A stretch of DNA of 64,000 bases from positions 2,294,001-2,358,000 of the forward strand of contig NZ_CP014646.1 of assembly GCF_001051995.2 (NCBI RefSeq), in the 5' to 3' direction. Shown one piece after another: positions 8,937 through 18,474 of the stretch. The translations under genes were made by a program, and so were the position numbers. Each line of letters starts with the position of its first letter. Position 1 is the first letter of the stretch. Source of the stretch: Thauera humireducens (GTDB lineage Bacteria; Pseudomonadota; Gammaproteobacteria; Burkholderiales; Rhodocyclaceae). The notes beneath the pieces are model-generated. The model saw only the letters and a program-made list of their open reading frames with translations. It did not search any database and was not told where the DNA came from.

Positions 8937-9079
8937 CGTGTCCTCCTCCGTGGCCCCGGGGCCGCATGTAAATATTGGCAGGAAGATGGTAACCGATGCG
9001 CGGGACACGAGACGGGACTGGGCCGAAGCCCCCGTCTCGGGTGATAATGGCGGACTGCCGAACTTACGGACTGGAAGTG

Positions 9080-10324
9080 ATGAAGCGCGTTGACGATTTT
9101 CGCCTGAAACTCGGATCACACGAGTTGGTACCGATCATGGTCGGAGGCATGGGTGTCGATATCTCGACCTCCGATCTCGCCCTGGAAGCTGCTCGCCTGG
9201 GCGGCGTCGGGCACATTTCGGACGCAATGCTGCCGACCGTGTCGGACCGTCGCTACAACACCAAGTACGTCAAGAACAAGCTGCAGCAGTACAAGTTCAA
9301 CGTCGCCAACACCGACAAATCGGTGGTGCAGTTCGACCTGGGGCTGATCGCCGAAGCCACGGCCACCCATGTCAGCCGCACGATGGAGCGCAAGCGCGGC
9401 TCGGGCCAGGTGTTCATCAACTGCATGGAAAAGCTGACCATGAACGCCCCGAAGGAGACGCTTCGGGTGCGCCTGCGGGCAGCCATGGACAATGGCATCG
9501 ACGGCATCACGCTCGCCGCGGGCCTGCACCTGGGTTCATTCGCGCTCATCGAGAACCATCCCCGCTTCCGCGACGTCAAGCTCGGCATCATCGTCAGTTC
9601 GCTGCGCGCGCTGCAGCTCTTCCTGAAGAAGAGTGCCCGCACCGGTCGCCTGCCCGACTACGTCGTGGTCGAAGGCCCACTGGCCGGCGGTCACCTGGGC
9701 TTCGGCCTGGACTGGGCGCAGTACGACCTCGCCACCATCGTGGCCGAGATTCGTGACTGGCTGAAGGAACAGCAACTCGACATCCCGTTGATCCCGGCCG
9801 GCGGCATCTTCACCGGCACCGACGCGGTGAATTTCCTCGAAATGGGTGCGGCAGCCGTGCAGGTCGCCACACGCTTCACGGTGGCCGCAGAATGTGGCCT
9901 TCCCGCCGAAGTGCAACAGCATTACTTCAAGGCCAGCGAGAACGAGATCGAGGTCAACCAGATCTCACCGACCGGCTATCCGATGCGGATGCTCAAGAGC
10001 AGCCCGGCGATCGGCAGCGGCATCCGCCCCAACTGCGAGGCCTACGGCTATCTGCTCGACGCCAGCGGTAACTGCCAGTACATCGAGGCCTACAACCGCG
10101 AGGTGGCCGCGCACCCGGACGCCAAGAAGATCAAGGTGTTCGACAAGACCTGCCTGTGCACCCACATGCGCAACTTCGACTGCTGGACCTGTGGGCACTA
10201 CACCTATCGGCTCAAGGACACCACGGTGCGCGAGGAGAACGGCGATTACCGCATCCTGTCGGCTGAGCACATCTTCCGCGACTACCAGTTCAGCACCGAC
10301 AACAAGATCGCTTTGCCGGCCTGA
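9080..10324 (+). CDS. Nitronate monooxygenase-like flavoprotein with cysteine-rich C-terminus
   Basis: This encodes 414 aa from ATG 9080 (GTG 9077 adjacent; an ATG at 8996 lies in the divergent promoter region). The first ~310 residues form an FMN-binding TIM barrel of the 2-nitropropane dioxygenase/NMO family: [13 protein letters not shown] at the N-terminus, [14 protein letters not shown] and [16 protein letters not shown] in the FMN-phosphate region, and [12 protein letters not shown]. The family usually ends near this point. Here about 100 more residues follow, with CLCTHM and [11 protein letters not shown], a cluster of four cysteines that could bind metal. The role may be oxidation of nitronates or a related enoyl/acyl substrate. 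A strong terminator follows directly. Confidence 0.8.
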   Translation: MKRVDDFRLKLGSHELVPIMVGGMGVDISTSDLALEAARLGGVGHISDAMLPTVSDRRYNTKYVKNKLQQYKFNVANTDKSVVQFDLGLIAEATATHVSRTMERKRGSGQVFINCMEKLTMNAPKETLRVRLRAAMDNGIDGITLAAGLHLGSFALIENHPRFRDVKLGIIVSSLRALQLFLKKSARTGRLPDYVVVEGPLAGGHLGFGLDWAQYDLATIVAEIRDWLKEQQLDIPLIPAGGIFTGTDAVNFLEMGAAAVQVATRFTVAAECGLPAEVQQHYFKASENEIEVNQISPTGYPMRMLKSSPAIGSGIRPNCEAYGYLLDASGNCQYIEAYNREVAAHPDAKKIKVFDKTCLCTHMRNFDCWTCGHYTYRLKDTTVREENGDYRILSAEHIFRDYQFSTDNKIALPA

Positions 10325-10341
10325 GCACTGCAAAGCAAAAG

Positions 10342-10367
10342 GGCGGCCCCGCGGGGCCGCCTTTTTT
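10342..10367 (+). terminator. Rho-independent terminator, probably bidirectional
   Basis: GGCGGCCCCG/CGGGGCCGCC forms a perfect 10-bp stem followed by six T residues. An A-tract on the other side allows it to serve both the plus-strand flavoprotein gene and the minus-strand gloA that converge here. Confidence 0.92.
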
Positions 10368-10389
10368 CGTCCGTAGCGCGGGGACGCCT

Positions 10390-10779
10390 TCAGAATGTGT
10401 GGCGTTCGATCAGCTCGACCTTGTAGCCGTCCGGGTCCTCGACGAAGGCGATCACCGTGGTGCCATGCTTCATCGGCCCTGCCTCGCGCACGACCTTGCC
10501 GCCCCGCGCACGGATCTCGTCACAGGCCTTCTTCGCGTCCGGCACCTCGAGCGCGACGTGCCCGTAGGCGGTGCCGAGTTCGTACTTGTCCACGCCCCAG
10601 TTGTAGGTCAGCTCCAGCACGGCACCGTCCTGTTCATCCTGATAGCCGACGAAGGCCAGCGTGAACTTGCCGTCCGGATAGTCGTGGCGGCGCAGCAGGC
10701 GCATGCCCAGCACCTCGGTGTAGAACGCGATCGAGCGCTCCAGATCGCCAACACGCAGCATGGTGTGAAGGATTCGCAT
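10390..10779 (-). CDS. gloA: Lactoylglutathione lyase (glyoxalase I)
   Basis: This encodes 129 aa, the usual bacterial GloA size. Two vicinal-oxygen-chelate halves are visible: [20 protein letters not shown] and [19 protein letters not shown], ending in [14 protein letters not shown]. Metal ligands expected are the N-terminal His of ILHTM, Glu in VLELTYN, His in YGHVALEV and Glu in KVELIE; all four are present. The enzyme converts the glutathione hemithioacetal of methylglyoxal to S-lactoylglutathione in the cytoplasm. It is followed on the same strand by nothing coding before the terminator and preceded by the YgjP-like gene 44 bases away. Confidence 0.95.
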   Translation of the reverse strand: MRILHTMLRVGDLERSIAFYTEVLGMRLLRRHDYPDGKFTLAFVGYQDEQDGAVLELTYNWGVDKYELGTAYGHVALEVPDAKKACDEIRARGGKVVREAGPMKHGTTVIAFVEDPDGYKVELIERHTF

Positions 10780-10823
10780 GGTCAGTCTTCCTTAGTGTTC
10801 GATTCGCCGCCTCCGGCAAATCC

Positions 10824-11606
10824 TCAGTCTTCCGAATCGATGAAACCGGTGTCGGCCGCCTCGGCTGCACCGATCACCGGCAGGGTCAGCGCAGCAGCCC
10901 GCAACTGTGCCCGCGCATCACGCCAGGCCGGGTAGACCGACTCCACCACAGCCCAGAAGCGCGGAGAGTGGTTCATCTCGCGCAGGTGCGCAACCTCATG
11001 CGCGACCACGTAGTCGATCAGCTCCGGCACCAGATGGATCAGCCGCCAGTGCAAGCGAATGCCCGACAGGCTGCTGCAGCTTCCCCAGCGCGTGCGGGCA
11101 CTCGACAACCGGACCGGTGGAACCGGCAGGCCCAGGCGATGGCAGAACTCCTCCACCCGACCGCGATACCAGACCAGTGCGCGCGCCTGCAGGGCCTTGC
11201 GCACCGCTAGCGTGGCATCGACTGCCGACGGCAGATGCAGTTCCTCGACCCCATCCGCCGCAAGCCGCCATTGAGCGCGGCGCGCATCGACGTACCGCAG
11301 GCGCAAGGGCCGACCGAACAGCGGCAGCTCCACCCCGTCGGCCGGCACCAGCGTCGGCGCCTGCGGTCTGGCGGCCGAACGCCGCAAGCGATCGAGCAAC
11401 CACGCCCCGTGCCCGCGCACGAAACGCTCGACCTCGGCGAGCGGCGCACGCAAGGGCACGGATACGCGTGCGCCCCGATGGTCGACCTGCAAGGCGAAGG
11501 AACGTCGCGCCGAGCGCCGCAGCACCAACTGGATCCGCGTGCCCCCGATGTCGACGTGATGCGGCTCCTCGGTCGCCGACGTCCCGGCCCTGCGCACGAG
11601 GCTCAA
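10824..11606 (-). CDS. YgjP-like (DUF45) zinc metallopeptidase
   Basis: This encodes about 260 aa. The start is uncertain: TTG 11606 overlaps the stop of the upstream gene (TTGA) and has a purine-rich AGGAAAAGG before it; GTG 11597 is the next choice. The frame is open to 11906, but that part lies inside the neighbouring coding sequence. The C-terminal half has RWGSCSS and YVVAHEVAHLREMNHSPRFW, the zinc-binding HExxH and downstream His of the YgjP/M48-like group. The N-terminal half is arginine-rich and basic. The biological substrate of this family is not known. It lies in a tightly packed minus-strand run with the CinA-like and EI24 genes. Confidence 0.85.
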   Translation of the reverse strand: MSLVRRAGTSATEEPHHVDIGGTRIQLVLRRSARRSFALQVDHRGARVSVPLRAPLAEVERFVRGHGAWLLDRLRRSAARPQAPTLVPADGVELPLFGRPLRLRYVDARRAQWRLAADGVEELHLPSAVDATLAVRKALQARALVWYRGRVEEFCHRLGLPVPPVRLSSARTRWGSCSSLSGIRLHWRLIHLVPELIDYVVAHEVAHLREMNHSPRFWAVVESVYPAWRDARAQLRAAALTLPVIGAAEAADTGFIDSED

Positions 11607-12352
11607 GCCTTTTCCTGCCACTCCAGGCCACGCACATCCATGTCGGCCCGGATTCGCGCCATGGCCTCGGCCACGCGCGCGGCCTTGCCCTTCACGCCCA
11701 ACTCCAACGACCGGCGCTGCCCTTCGGTCGCCAGCGTGGGCAGGCTGAAGAGCGTGGTGTCCGGAAAATCCGCCGTAATCTGGCGCATCAGTCCGATCAG
11801 CTGACCTTCGTAGGCATCCCATACGGTGATGGCCTGCTCGACGTAATCCTCGGCGTGATGCAGGTGCGCGTACTTCGTGTCGAGCACCCATTCCACCATC
11901 GGCCACGCCATGACCGGAAAGCCGGGCGTGAAGTAATGCTGTTGGATGGAGAAACCCGGGATGCGGTTGTAGCTGTTCGGGATGATCTCGCTGCCGACCG
12001 GGTAGACGCCCATCTGCAAGCGCTCGGGGGTGATCTCGTCACCGAAGCGGGCCCGGATCTCGGCCTCTGCCTCGGGGTGCAGCGCCAGTTCGAGACCGAG
12101 CGCCGCACCGGCCGCCTCGCGCGTCCGATCGTCCGGCGTGGCACCGATGCCGCCGAAGCTGAAGACAACGTCGTCAGTGGCGAAGGTCTGGCGCAAGGTC
12201 TCGGTCAGGCTTCGAAAATCATCACCGCAGTATCGCGCCCACGAGAGCTTGAGACCGCGTGCGCCCAGCAGTTCGATGAGCTTGACGAGATGTTTGTCGC
12301 TGCGGCGGCCGGACAGGATCTCGTCGCCGATGATCAGGGCACCAAAGTTCAT
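11603..12352 (-). CDS. CinA-like molybdopterin-binding domain protein
   Basis: This encodes 249 aa. The N-terminal MoCF_biosynth fold is marked by IIGDEILSGRRSDKH and FSFGGIGATPDDRT, the loop that binds molybdopterin or a nucleotide in MoaB/MogA/CinA proteins. The C-terminal nicotinamide-deamidase domain of full CinA is absent, which fits the short stand-alone form common in betaproteobacteria. It starts with an ATGA overlap on the EI24 gene and ends in an overlap with the YgjP-like gene, so these three are probably one operon. Activity cannot be stated beyond the fold. Confidence 0.85.
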   Translation of the reverse strand: MNFGALIIGDEILSGRRSDKHLVKLIELLGARGLKLSWARYCGDDFRSLTETLRQTFATDDVVFSFGGIGATPDDRTREAAGAALGLELALHPEAEAEIRARFGDEITPERLQMGVYPVGSEIIPNSYNRIPGFSIQQHYFTPGFPVMAWPMVEWVLDTKYAHLHHAEDYVEQAITVWDAYEGQLIGLMRQITADFPDTTLFSLPTLATEGQRRSLELGVKGKAARVAEAMARIRADMDVRGLEWQEKA

Positions 12353-13125
12353 TGGGTCGTCTGCGGAGGGTTGCGAGGCTCGGCATCGAGCAGCGTCACG
12401 CCACGCACCTGACGGTCGTGGCGCAGGCGCTCGAGGAGGTAATGGACGAACGCCAGGCCCGCATAGGCTGGCGCGACGAGATTGACCACCGGCACGTAGG
12501 CGAGCAGTGCGCTACCACCGCCCAGCAGCAGCATCTGCGGACGCCAGTCGCGACGCAGGCGGTTCAGCTCCTCTGGATCGGCGTGGAGCATAAGTGCGTC
12601 GTAGCCGAAGGCGCGCTGGTTCAGCCAGCCGGTCAGCACGACCGAAGCAAGCAAGCCCACGCCGGGGATCAACCAGAAAGGCAGTGACAGGATCAGGAGA
12701 ACGATGAAGAGCACGCCCGCCACGACCGAGTTCAGCGCGCTGCCCAGGTTCGATCCGCCACGCCGCTGCACCAGGTCCGCATAATCACTCCGCCCCACCC
12801 GTTCGAGCATCAGTGGCAGCGCAATCGCCGCGACGATGAGCGCAGCCGTGACGTAGACCAGGGGCACGAAAGCCAGCGCAACGGCGATCTTGATCAGCAC
12901 CAGGGTAACCGCGGCAGCGGCGTCCGACGTCGAAATCCAACTGCCGACGAAACTCCATCCCCCTACCCAGGCGAAGATCCAGTCGGTGACCGGCACCCAA
13001 GCCACGATGGCGACGACTGTCCACACCAACATCGACACCAGACCTGGCCATACCAGATGCCAGAAGATGTCGCGGCGGAAAAGACTTCGCGTGGCACGAC
13101 CAAAGGCAACGAGGATGTCCTTCAT
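12349..13125 (-). CDS. EI24 / CysZ-like membrane protein
   Basis: This encodes 258 aa with about four to six hydrophobic segments (for example VSMLVWTVVAIVAWVPV, TLVLIKIAVALAFVPLVYV, FIVLLILSLPFWLIPGVGLL). The PFWLIPGVGLLASVVLTGWL and LNQRAFGYDALMLHA stretch is typical of EI24-domain proteins, the family that includes the sulfate permease CysZ. It sits in the inner membrane; a role in sulfate uptake is possible but not shown, since no sulfur genes are nearby. ATGA overlap with the CinA-like gene indicates translational coupling, and ffh ends 13 bases upstream on the same strand. Confidence 0.8.
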   Translation of the reverse strand: MKDILVAFGRATRSLFRRDIFWHLVWPGLVSMLVWTVVAIVAWVPVTDWIFAWVGGWSFVGSWISTSDAAAAVTLVLIKIAVALAFVPLVYVTAALIVAAIALPLMLERVGRSDYADLVQRRGGSNLGSALNSVVAGVLFIVLLILSLPFWLIPGVGLLASVVLTGWLNQRAFGYDALMLHADPEELNRLRRDWRPQMLLLGGGSALLAYVPVVNLVAPAYAGLAFVHYLLERLRHDRQVRGVTLLDAEPRNPPQTTQ

Positions 13126-13138
13126 CGCGGGCGCAAGC

Positions 13139-14509
13139 TCAACGCGGCATGCCGGGCAGGCCGCCCGGCATCATGCCCTTCATCGCACGCATCATCTTGT
13201 GCATGCCCCCCTTCGAGAACTGCTTCATGACCTTCTGCGTCTGCTCGAACTGGTTCAGCAGGCGATTGACTTCCTGCACGGTCACGCCCGCGCCGGCGGC
13301 AATCCGCCGCTTGCGGCTGGCCTTCAGGAGTTCGGGCTTGGCACGCTCGAGCGGCGTCATCGAGTTGATGATGCCCTCGATGCGGCCGATGGCCTTCTCT
13401 TCGGCGCCCCCCTGCAGCTGGCCGGCCGCCTGGGCAAACTGGGCCGGCAGCTTGTCCATCATCGACGCGAGGCCACCCATCTTGCGCATCTGGGCAATCT
13501 GCTCCTTGAAGTCGTTGAGGTCGAAGCCCTTGCCACTCTTGAGCTTCTGCGCGAAAACCCGCGCCTTCTCCTCATCGACCCCCCGACGCGCCTCCTCCAC
13601 CAGGCCCAGAATGTCACCCATGCCCAGGATGCGGCTGGCCATGCGGTCGGGGTGGAAGGGCTCGAGCCCGGACAGCTTCTCGCCGACACCGGCGAACTTC
13701 AGCGGTTTTCCGGTGACATGACGCACAGACAGCGCCGCACCGCCGCGCGAGTCGCCGTCGAGCTTGGTCAGCACCACGCCGGTCAGCGGCAGTGCGTCAT
13801 TGAAGGCACGCGCCGTATTCACCGCATCCTGACCCAGCATCGCATCGACCACGAACAGGGTCTCGATCGGCGCCACCGCGGCGTGCAGGTTCTTGATCTC
13901 GGCCATCATCGCTTCGTCGATGGCAAGACGGCCCGCGGTGTCGACCAGCAGCACATCGACGTGGTGCTTCCGCGCATAGTCCAGCGCCGCCCGCGCGATA
14001 TCGACCGGCTGCTGACCGACTGCGGACGGGAAGAACTCCACGCCCGCCTGCGCCGCCACCGTCTTCAACTGCTCGATTGCCGCCGGCCGATACACGTCGG
14101 TCGAGACCACCAGTACCTTCTTCTTCTGCTGCTCGTGCAGCAGTTTGGCGAGCTTGCCCGTGGTGGTGGTCTTGCCCGCGCCCTGCAGGCCGGCCATCAG
14201 CACGACGGCCGGCGGCTGGGTGGCGAGGTTCAGTCCCTCATGGACCGTGCCCATCAGGTTTCGCAGTTCGTCGTGCACCACGCCGACCAGCGCCTGTCCC
14301 GGGGTCAGCGAGCCAATGACCTCCTGGCCGACGGCCTTCTCCTTGACCCTGGCGATGAAATCCTTCACCACCGGCAAGGCAACGTCAGCCTCCAGCAGCG
14401 CCATGCGCACCTCGCGCATCGCCTCCTGGATATTGTCTTCCGTCAGGCGCGCCTGACCGCGCAAGGTCTTGACGACCTTCGACAGGCGCTGGGTGAGATT
14501 ATCGAGCAT
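13139..14509 (-). CDS. ffh: Signal recognition particle protein Ffh
   Basis: This encodes 456 aa, the normal Ffh length. The N domain begins MLDNLTQRLSKVVKTLRG. The G domain has G1 GLQGAGKTTTTGKL, DTAGRL (G3), TKLDGDSRGG (G4) and GVGEKLSGLEPFHPDR. The methionine-rich M domain at the end (KQFSKGGMHKMMRAMKGMM) binds 4.5S RNA and signal sequences. Ffh targets nascent membrane proteins to FtsY and the Sec translocon. It is divergent from the CcsA-like gene with 51 bases between starts. Confidence 0.98.
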   Translation of the reverse strand: MLDNLTQRLSKVVKTLRGQARLTEDNIQEAMREVRMALLEADVALPVVKDFIARVKEKAVGQEVIGSLTPGQALVGVVHDELRNLMGTVHEGLNLATQPPAVVLMAGLQGAGKTTTTGKLAKLLHEQQKKKVLVVSTDVYRPAAIEQLKTVAAQAGVEFFPSAVGQQPVDIARAALDYARKHHVDVLLVDTAGRLAIDEAMMAEIKNLHAAVAPIETLFVVDAMLGQDAVNTARAFNDALPLTGVVLTKLDGDSRGGAALSVRHVTGKPLKFAGVGEKLSGLEPFHPDRMASRILGMGDILGLVEEARRGVDEEKARVFAQKLKSGKGFDLNDFKEQIAQMRKMGGLASMMDKLPAQFAQAAGQLQGGAEEKAIGRIEGIINSMTPLERAKPELLKASRKRRIAAGAGVTVQEVNRLLNQFEQTQKVMKQFSKGGMHKMMRAMKGMMPGGLPGMPR

Positions 14510-14560
14510 GTGCGAGAGAGCCTTCGTCGGGTGATGACTTGGAGTAAACTTCTGTTCTGT

Positions 14561-15391
14561 ATGCGCACAATTCTACTTCATCTGCTTCCCGCCTCGCTTT
14601 ACGCCGCACTCGGCGTAGCCTTCTGGCGCAGTTGCATCGCGCGCCCCGCAGGCGCGACACGGGCGAACTGCATGGCCAGGCGGGAGCGCCTCGTCCTGCT
14701 CGTTGCCATGCTCGCGCACGGCATCGCGCTGCATGCGTCCATCTTCCCCGCCGACCAGATGCGCTTCGGGTTCGGGGTGGCGGTATCTCTGATGGTCTGG
14801 CTGGCGATTTGCTTCTACTGGGTGGAAACCCTCTATACCCGTCTCGAAGGGCTGCATGCAGTCGTGATGCCTGCCGGCGCGCTCGCCAGCCTGCTGCCGC
14901 TGTTCTTCCCCGGCGAACACGTGCTCGCCAACGCAACGTCGCCTGCCTTCCGCGCCCACTTCGTCATCGCCATGCTGGCGTACAGCCTGTTCACCCTCGC
15001 TGCGCTGCATGCAATGCTCATGTCGGTGGCAGGCCGCCAGTTGCACAATGCGCGCTTCAGCCGTCTGCTGGCCGGCCTGCCGCCCTTGCTGACCATGGAA
15101 GCGCTGCTGTTCCGCCTCATCGGCATCGCCTTCATCCTGCTGACTATGACCCTGATCAGTGGCGTGGCGTTCTCCGAAACCCTGTTCGGTCAAGCTTTCC
15201 GCCTCGAGCACAAGACGCTCTTCGCATTCATTTCCTGGCTGCTTTTCGGCGCCCTCCTCGTCGGGCGCCACCTGTGGGGCTGGCGAGGCCGCGTCGCACT
15301 GCGCTGGACGCTTGCAGGCTTCATCGCACTGATGCTGGCCTACGTTGGCAGCCGATTCGTCATCGAGGTCGTCCTGCAGCGCGTAGGCTGA
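14561..15391 (+). CDS. CcsA/YpjD-like cytochrome c assembly membrane protein
   Basis: This encodes 276 aa from ATG 14561; ATG 14534 in the same frame is possible, and the frame is open far upstream only because it mirrors ffh. About eight transmembrane segments are visible, as in HemX/YpjD relatives of CcsA. Conserved histidines occur in FRAHFVIAMLAYSLFTLAALHAMLM and EHKTLFAFISWLLFGALLVGRH; such residues contact haem in the cytochrome c assembly family, though I do not see a full WWD motif. It is commonly found divergent from ffh in betaproteobacteria. The precise role is not established. Confidence 0.82.
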   Translation: MRTILLHLLPASLYAALGVAFWRSCIARPAGATRANCMARRERLVLLVAMLAHGIALHASIFPADQMRFGFGVAVSLMVWLAICFYWVETLYTRLEGLHAVVMPAGALASLLPLFFPGEHVLANATSPAFRAHFVIAMLAYSLFTLAALHAMLMSVAGRQLHNARFSRLLAGLPPLLTMEALLFRLIGIAFILLTMTLISGVAFSETLFGQAFRLEHKTLFAFISWLLFGALLVGRHLWGWRGRVALRWTLAGFIALMLAYVGSRFVIEVVLQRVG

Positions 15392-15414
15392 TGCCGGAAG
15401 GGTACTTGCCCACA

Positions 15415-15442
15415 CCGCCGGCGTCATGAATATGACCGGCGG
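15415..15442 (+). other. Stem-loop between the CcsA-like gene and pilB
   Basis: CCGCCGG...TCAT pairs with ATGA...CCGGCGG with a two-base bulge and a GAAT loop. It lies 24 bases after the stop of the CcsA-like gene and about 70 bases before pilB. No T-run follows, so it may be a weak terminator or mRNA-end hairpin. Confidence 0.45.
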
Positions 15443-15508
15443 CCGGCAAGGTCTTTACAAGGTTTTACGCGGCGGGCAACATCGACGCACTTCAGTCCAA
15501 GGCAAGGC

Positions 15509-17221
15509 ATGGCGGCGAATCCCCAACCTGCCCTGAGCGGTTTCGCTCGGGCCCTCATCCAGCATGGACGGCTGTCCGAAGCAGACGCACTCGCGTGTAC
15601 CGCGCAGGCCAGCGACGGCACCAATGCATTCATCCTGGAGGTCGCGGCACGCGGCCTGATGTCGACGGCGGCCATCGCACGTTTTGCGGCCGACACTTTC
15701 GGCTACCCCCTGCTCGACATCGCCGCATTCGACAAGTCGATGTTCGCCAGCGATGCGGTCGACCGCAAGCTGATGCACAAGCACCAGGCGCTCGCGCTCG
15801 CCAAGCGCCAGAACCGTGTCACGCTTGCCATCGCCGATCCCTCCAACATGCGCGCGCTGGACGAGATCCGCTTCCAGACCGGCATGCAGCTCGACCTCGT
15901 GATCGCCGAGGCCGACAAGCTCAAGCGCGTTGCCGATGCACAGAACGAGTCGACCGAGCAGACCCTGAAGGAGCTGACGGGCGACGAGTTCGACATGGAC
16001 CTGCTCAAGGAAGAGGCGCCTTCGGAGCACAAGGAAGAGGACACCAGCGACGTCGACGACGCTCCGGTGGTCAAGTTCATCCAGAAGGTGCTGATCGACG
16101 CGATCAATGAAGGTGCGTCCGACATCCACTTCGAACCTTACGAGAAGTATTACCGCATCCGGGTACGGACCGACGGCGTGCTGCGTGAGATCGCGCAGCC
16201 GCCGCTGGTACTGAAGGAAAAGATCGCCGCACGGATCAAGGTCATCTCGCGCCTCGACATTTCGGAGAAACGTGTCCCGCAAGACGGACGCATGAAGCTC
16301 GTGCTGTCGAAGAACAAGGCGATCGACTTCCGTGTCTCGACGCTTCCGACCCTGCACGGCGAGAAGATCGTGATGCGTATTCTCGACCCGAGTTCGGCGA
16401 TGCTCGGTATCGATGCCCTGGGTTACGAGCCTGACCAGCGCAAGGCGCTGATGGAAGCGGTCGAGCGCCCCTACGGCATGATCCTGGTCACCGGCCCGAC
16501 CGGCTCCGGCAAGACGGTGTCGCTCTACACCTGCCTCAATATCCTCAACAAGGCGGGCGTCAATATCTCGACCGCGGAAGATCCGGCCGAAATCAACCTG
16601 CCCGGCATCAACCAGGTCAACGTCAACGAAAAGGCCGGCCTCACCTTCTCGGCGGCGCTGCGTGCCTTCCTGCGCCAGGATCCGGACGTGATCATGGTGG
16701 GTGAAATCCGCGACCTCGACACGGCCGAGATCTCGGTCAAGGCGGCGCAGACGGGCCACCTGGTGCTGTCGACCCTGCACACCAACGACGCACCGACCAC
16801 CCTCGAGCGCCTCAAGAACATGGGTGTCGCGCCGTTCAACATCGCGTCATCGGTGATACTGATCACGGCCCAGCGTCTGGCGCGCCGGTTATGCTCGTGC
16901 AAGAAGCCGGCCGACATACCGCTCGAAGCCCTGCTCGAGGCGGGCTTCAGCCCGGATGAACTCGATGGCAGCTGGCAGCCCTACGCGCCCGGCGGCTGCG
17001 ACCGCTGCAAGGGCAGCGGGTACAAGGGCCGCGTGGGTATTTACCAGGTGATGCCTATTACGGAAGAGATTGCGCATATCATAATGACCGGTGGCAATTC
17101 GATGGACATTGCCGCCCAGGCAGAAAGCGAGGGCGTGCGCGACCTGCGCAAGTCCGGCCTGCTCAAGGTCAAACAAGGCGTGACCTCGCTAGAGGAAGTG
17201 CTGGCGACAACCAACGAATAA
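15509..17221 (+). CDS. pilB: Type IV pilus assembly ATPase PilB
   Basis: This encodes 570 aa, the usual PilB length. An N-terminal MshEN-like domain (residues ~1-150) leads into the ATPase domain: Walker A GPTGSGKTVS, an Asp box near DIHFEPYEKYYRIRVRTDG, Walker B-type region DPDVIMVGEIRDLDTAEI and a His box GHLVLSTLHTNDA. A zinc site of four cysteines (CSCKKP...CDRCKGSGYKGRVG) lies near the C-terminus. PilB powers pilus extension at the inner-membrane base. It starts the pilBCD run and is followed by pilC after 20 bases. Confidence 0.97.
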   Translation: MAANPQPALSGFARALIQHGRLSEADALACTAQASDGTNAFILEVAARGLMSTAAIARFAADTFGYPLLDIAAFDKSMFASDAVDRKLMHKHQALALAKRQNRVTLAIADPSNMRALDEIRFQTGMQLDLVIAEADKLKRVADAQNESTEQTLKELTGDEFDMDLLKEEAPSEHKEEDTSDVDDAPVVKFIQKVLIDAINEGASDIHFEPYEKYYRIRVRTDGVLREIAQPPLVLKEKIAARIKVISRLDISEKRVPQDGRMKLVLSKNKAIDFRVSTLPTLHGEKIVMRILDPSSAMLGIDALGYEPDQRKALMEAVERPYGMILVTGPTGSGKTVSLYTCLNILNKAGVNISTAEDPAEINLPGINQVNVNEKAGLTFSAALRAFLRQDPDVIMVGEIRDLDTAEISVKAAQTGHLVLSTLHTNDAPTTLERLKNMGVAPFNIASSVILITAQRLARRLCSCKKPADIPLEALLEAGFSPDELDGSWQPYAPGGCDRCKGSGYKGRVGIYQVMPITEEIAHIIMTGGNSMDIAAQAESEGVRDLRKSGLLKVKQGVTSLEEVLATTNE

Positions 17222-17241
17222 GGCAAAGGAAGCTCGATCAC

Positions 17242-18471
17242 ATGGCAACGGCTAGCCGCGCAATGCGCCCCGCAGGCCCCCAGGAGGATCTGTACAACTG
17301 GGAAGGCAAGGACAAGTCCGGCAAGATCGTGCGCGGCGAGATCAGGGCTTCCGGTGACGCGGTCGTCAAGGCCATGCTCCGCCGCCAGGGCATCCTGGTC
17401 ACCAAGGTCAAGAAACAGAAGCTGTCGCGTGGCGGCAAGATCAGCGAGAAGGACATCGCGCTCTTCACCCGCCAGCTGGCGACAATGATGAAATCCGGCG
17501 TGCCGCTGCTTCAGGCCTTCGACATCGGCATCAAGGGTTCTGGCAACCCTGCGCTGGCACGCCTGCTGAACGAAGTCCGGAACGACGTCGAAACCGGCTC
17601 GAGCCTGTCGCAGGCCTTCGCCAAGCACCCCGTGCATTTCGATCGTCTGTTCACCAACCTGGTCGCCGCCGGCGAACAGGCCGGCATCCTGGACAGCCTG
17701 CTGGACCGGATCGCCACCTACAAGGAAAAGATCCTTGCCATAAAGGGCAAGATCAAGTCGGCGCTGTTCTATCCGATCGCGGTCGTCGTGGTGGCCGCAC
17801 TGGTGATCTCGGTGATGATGCTGTTCGTCATTCCCGAGTTCAAGAGTGTCTTCTCCGGGTTCGGAGCCGAACTGCCGGCGCCGACCATGATCGTCATCGG
17901 AATTTCCGACTTCTTTGTCGAGTTCTGGTACATCGTGCTCGGCATCCCCATTGTCGCGATCATGGCCATCAGCTGGATCTACAAACGCTCCGTCGCCATG
18001 CAGATCGCGATCGATCGCCTCGTACTCAAGCTGCCCGTCGTCGGCGACATCATCCGCAAGGCGACGGTGGCACGCTGGACCCGTACGCTGTCGACCATGT
18101 TCGCAGCCGGCGTCCCCCTTGTCGAAGCGCTGGATTCGGTCGGCGGCGCCTCCGGCAACCACATCTATCTGACTGCGACCCGCCAGATCCAGAGCGACGT
18201 GAGCACCGGCACGAGCCTGACCGTCGCCATGCAGAACGCCAACGTGTTCCCGACCATGGTGGTGCAGATGGTGTCGATCGGCGAGGAGTCCGGTCAGCTG
18301 GATGCCATGCTCGGCAAGGTGGCGGACTTCTTCGAGCAGGAAGTCGACGAGGCCGTATCCGGGCTGTCGCAGCTGCTCGAGCCGATCATCATGGTCTTCC
18401 TCGGCACCGTTATCGGCGGCCTGGTGATCGCGATGTATCTTCCGATCTTCAAGCTCGGCTCGATCGTCTGA
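17242..18471 (+). CDS. pilC: Type IV pilus inner-membrane platform protein PilC
   Basis: This encodes 409 aa. The layout is that of GspF/PilC: an N-terminal soluble segment (YNWEGKDKSGKIVRGEI), two cytoplasmic GspF domains (FTRQLATMMKSGVPLLQAF near residue 80, WTRTLSTMFAAGVPLVEAL near 280) and three transmembrane segments (IAVVVVAALVISVMMLFVI, EFWYIVLGIPIVAIMAI, and the C-terminal PIIMVFLGTVIGGLVIAMYL). PilC couples the PilB and PilT motors to pilin addition and removal. It lies between pilB and pilD in a compact operon. Confidence 0.97.
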   Translation: MATASRAMRPAGPQEDLYNWEGKDKSGKIVRGEIRASGDAVVKAMLRRQGILVTKVKKQKLSRGGKISEKDIALFTRQLATMMKSGVPLLQAFDIGIKGSGNPALARLLNEVRNDVETGSSLSQAFAKHPVHFDRLFTNLVAAGEQAGILDSLLDRIATYKEKILAIKGKIKSALFYPIAVVVVAALVISVMMLFVIPEFKSVFSGFGAELPAPTMIVIGISDFFVEFWYIVLGIPIVAIMAISWIYKRSVAMQIAIDRLVLKLPVVGDIIRKATVARWTRTLSTMFAAGVPLVEALDSVGGASGNHIYLTATRQIQSDVSTGTSLTVAMQNANVFPTMVVQMVSIGEESGQLDAMLGKVADFFEQEVDEAVSGLSQLLEPIIMVFLGTVIGGLVIAMYLPIFKLGSIV

Positions 18472-18474
18472 TTC

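Noticed and set aside
12890..14560. Long plus-strand frame joined to the CcsA-like gene
   Set aside because: It mirrors ffh and the EI24 gene. Only the part from 14561 has the composition and helices of a real protein.
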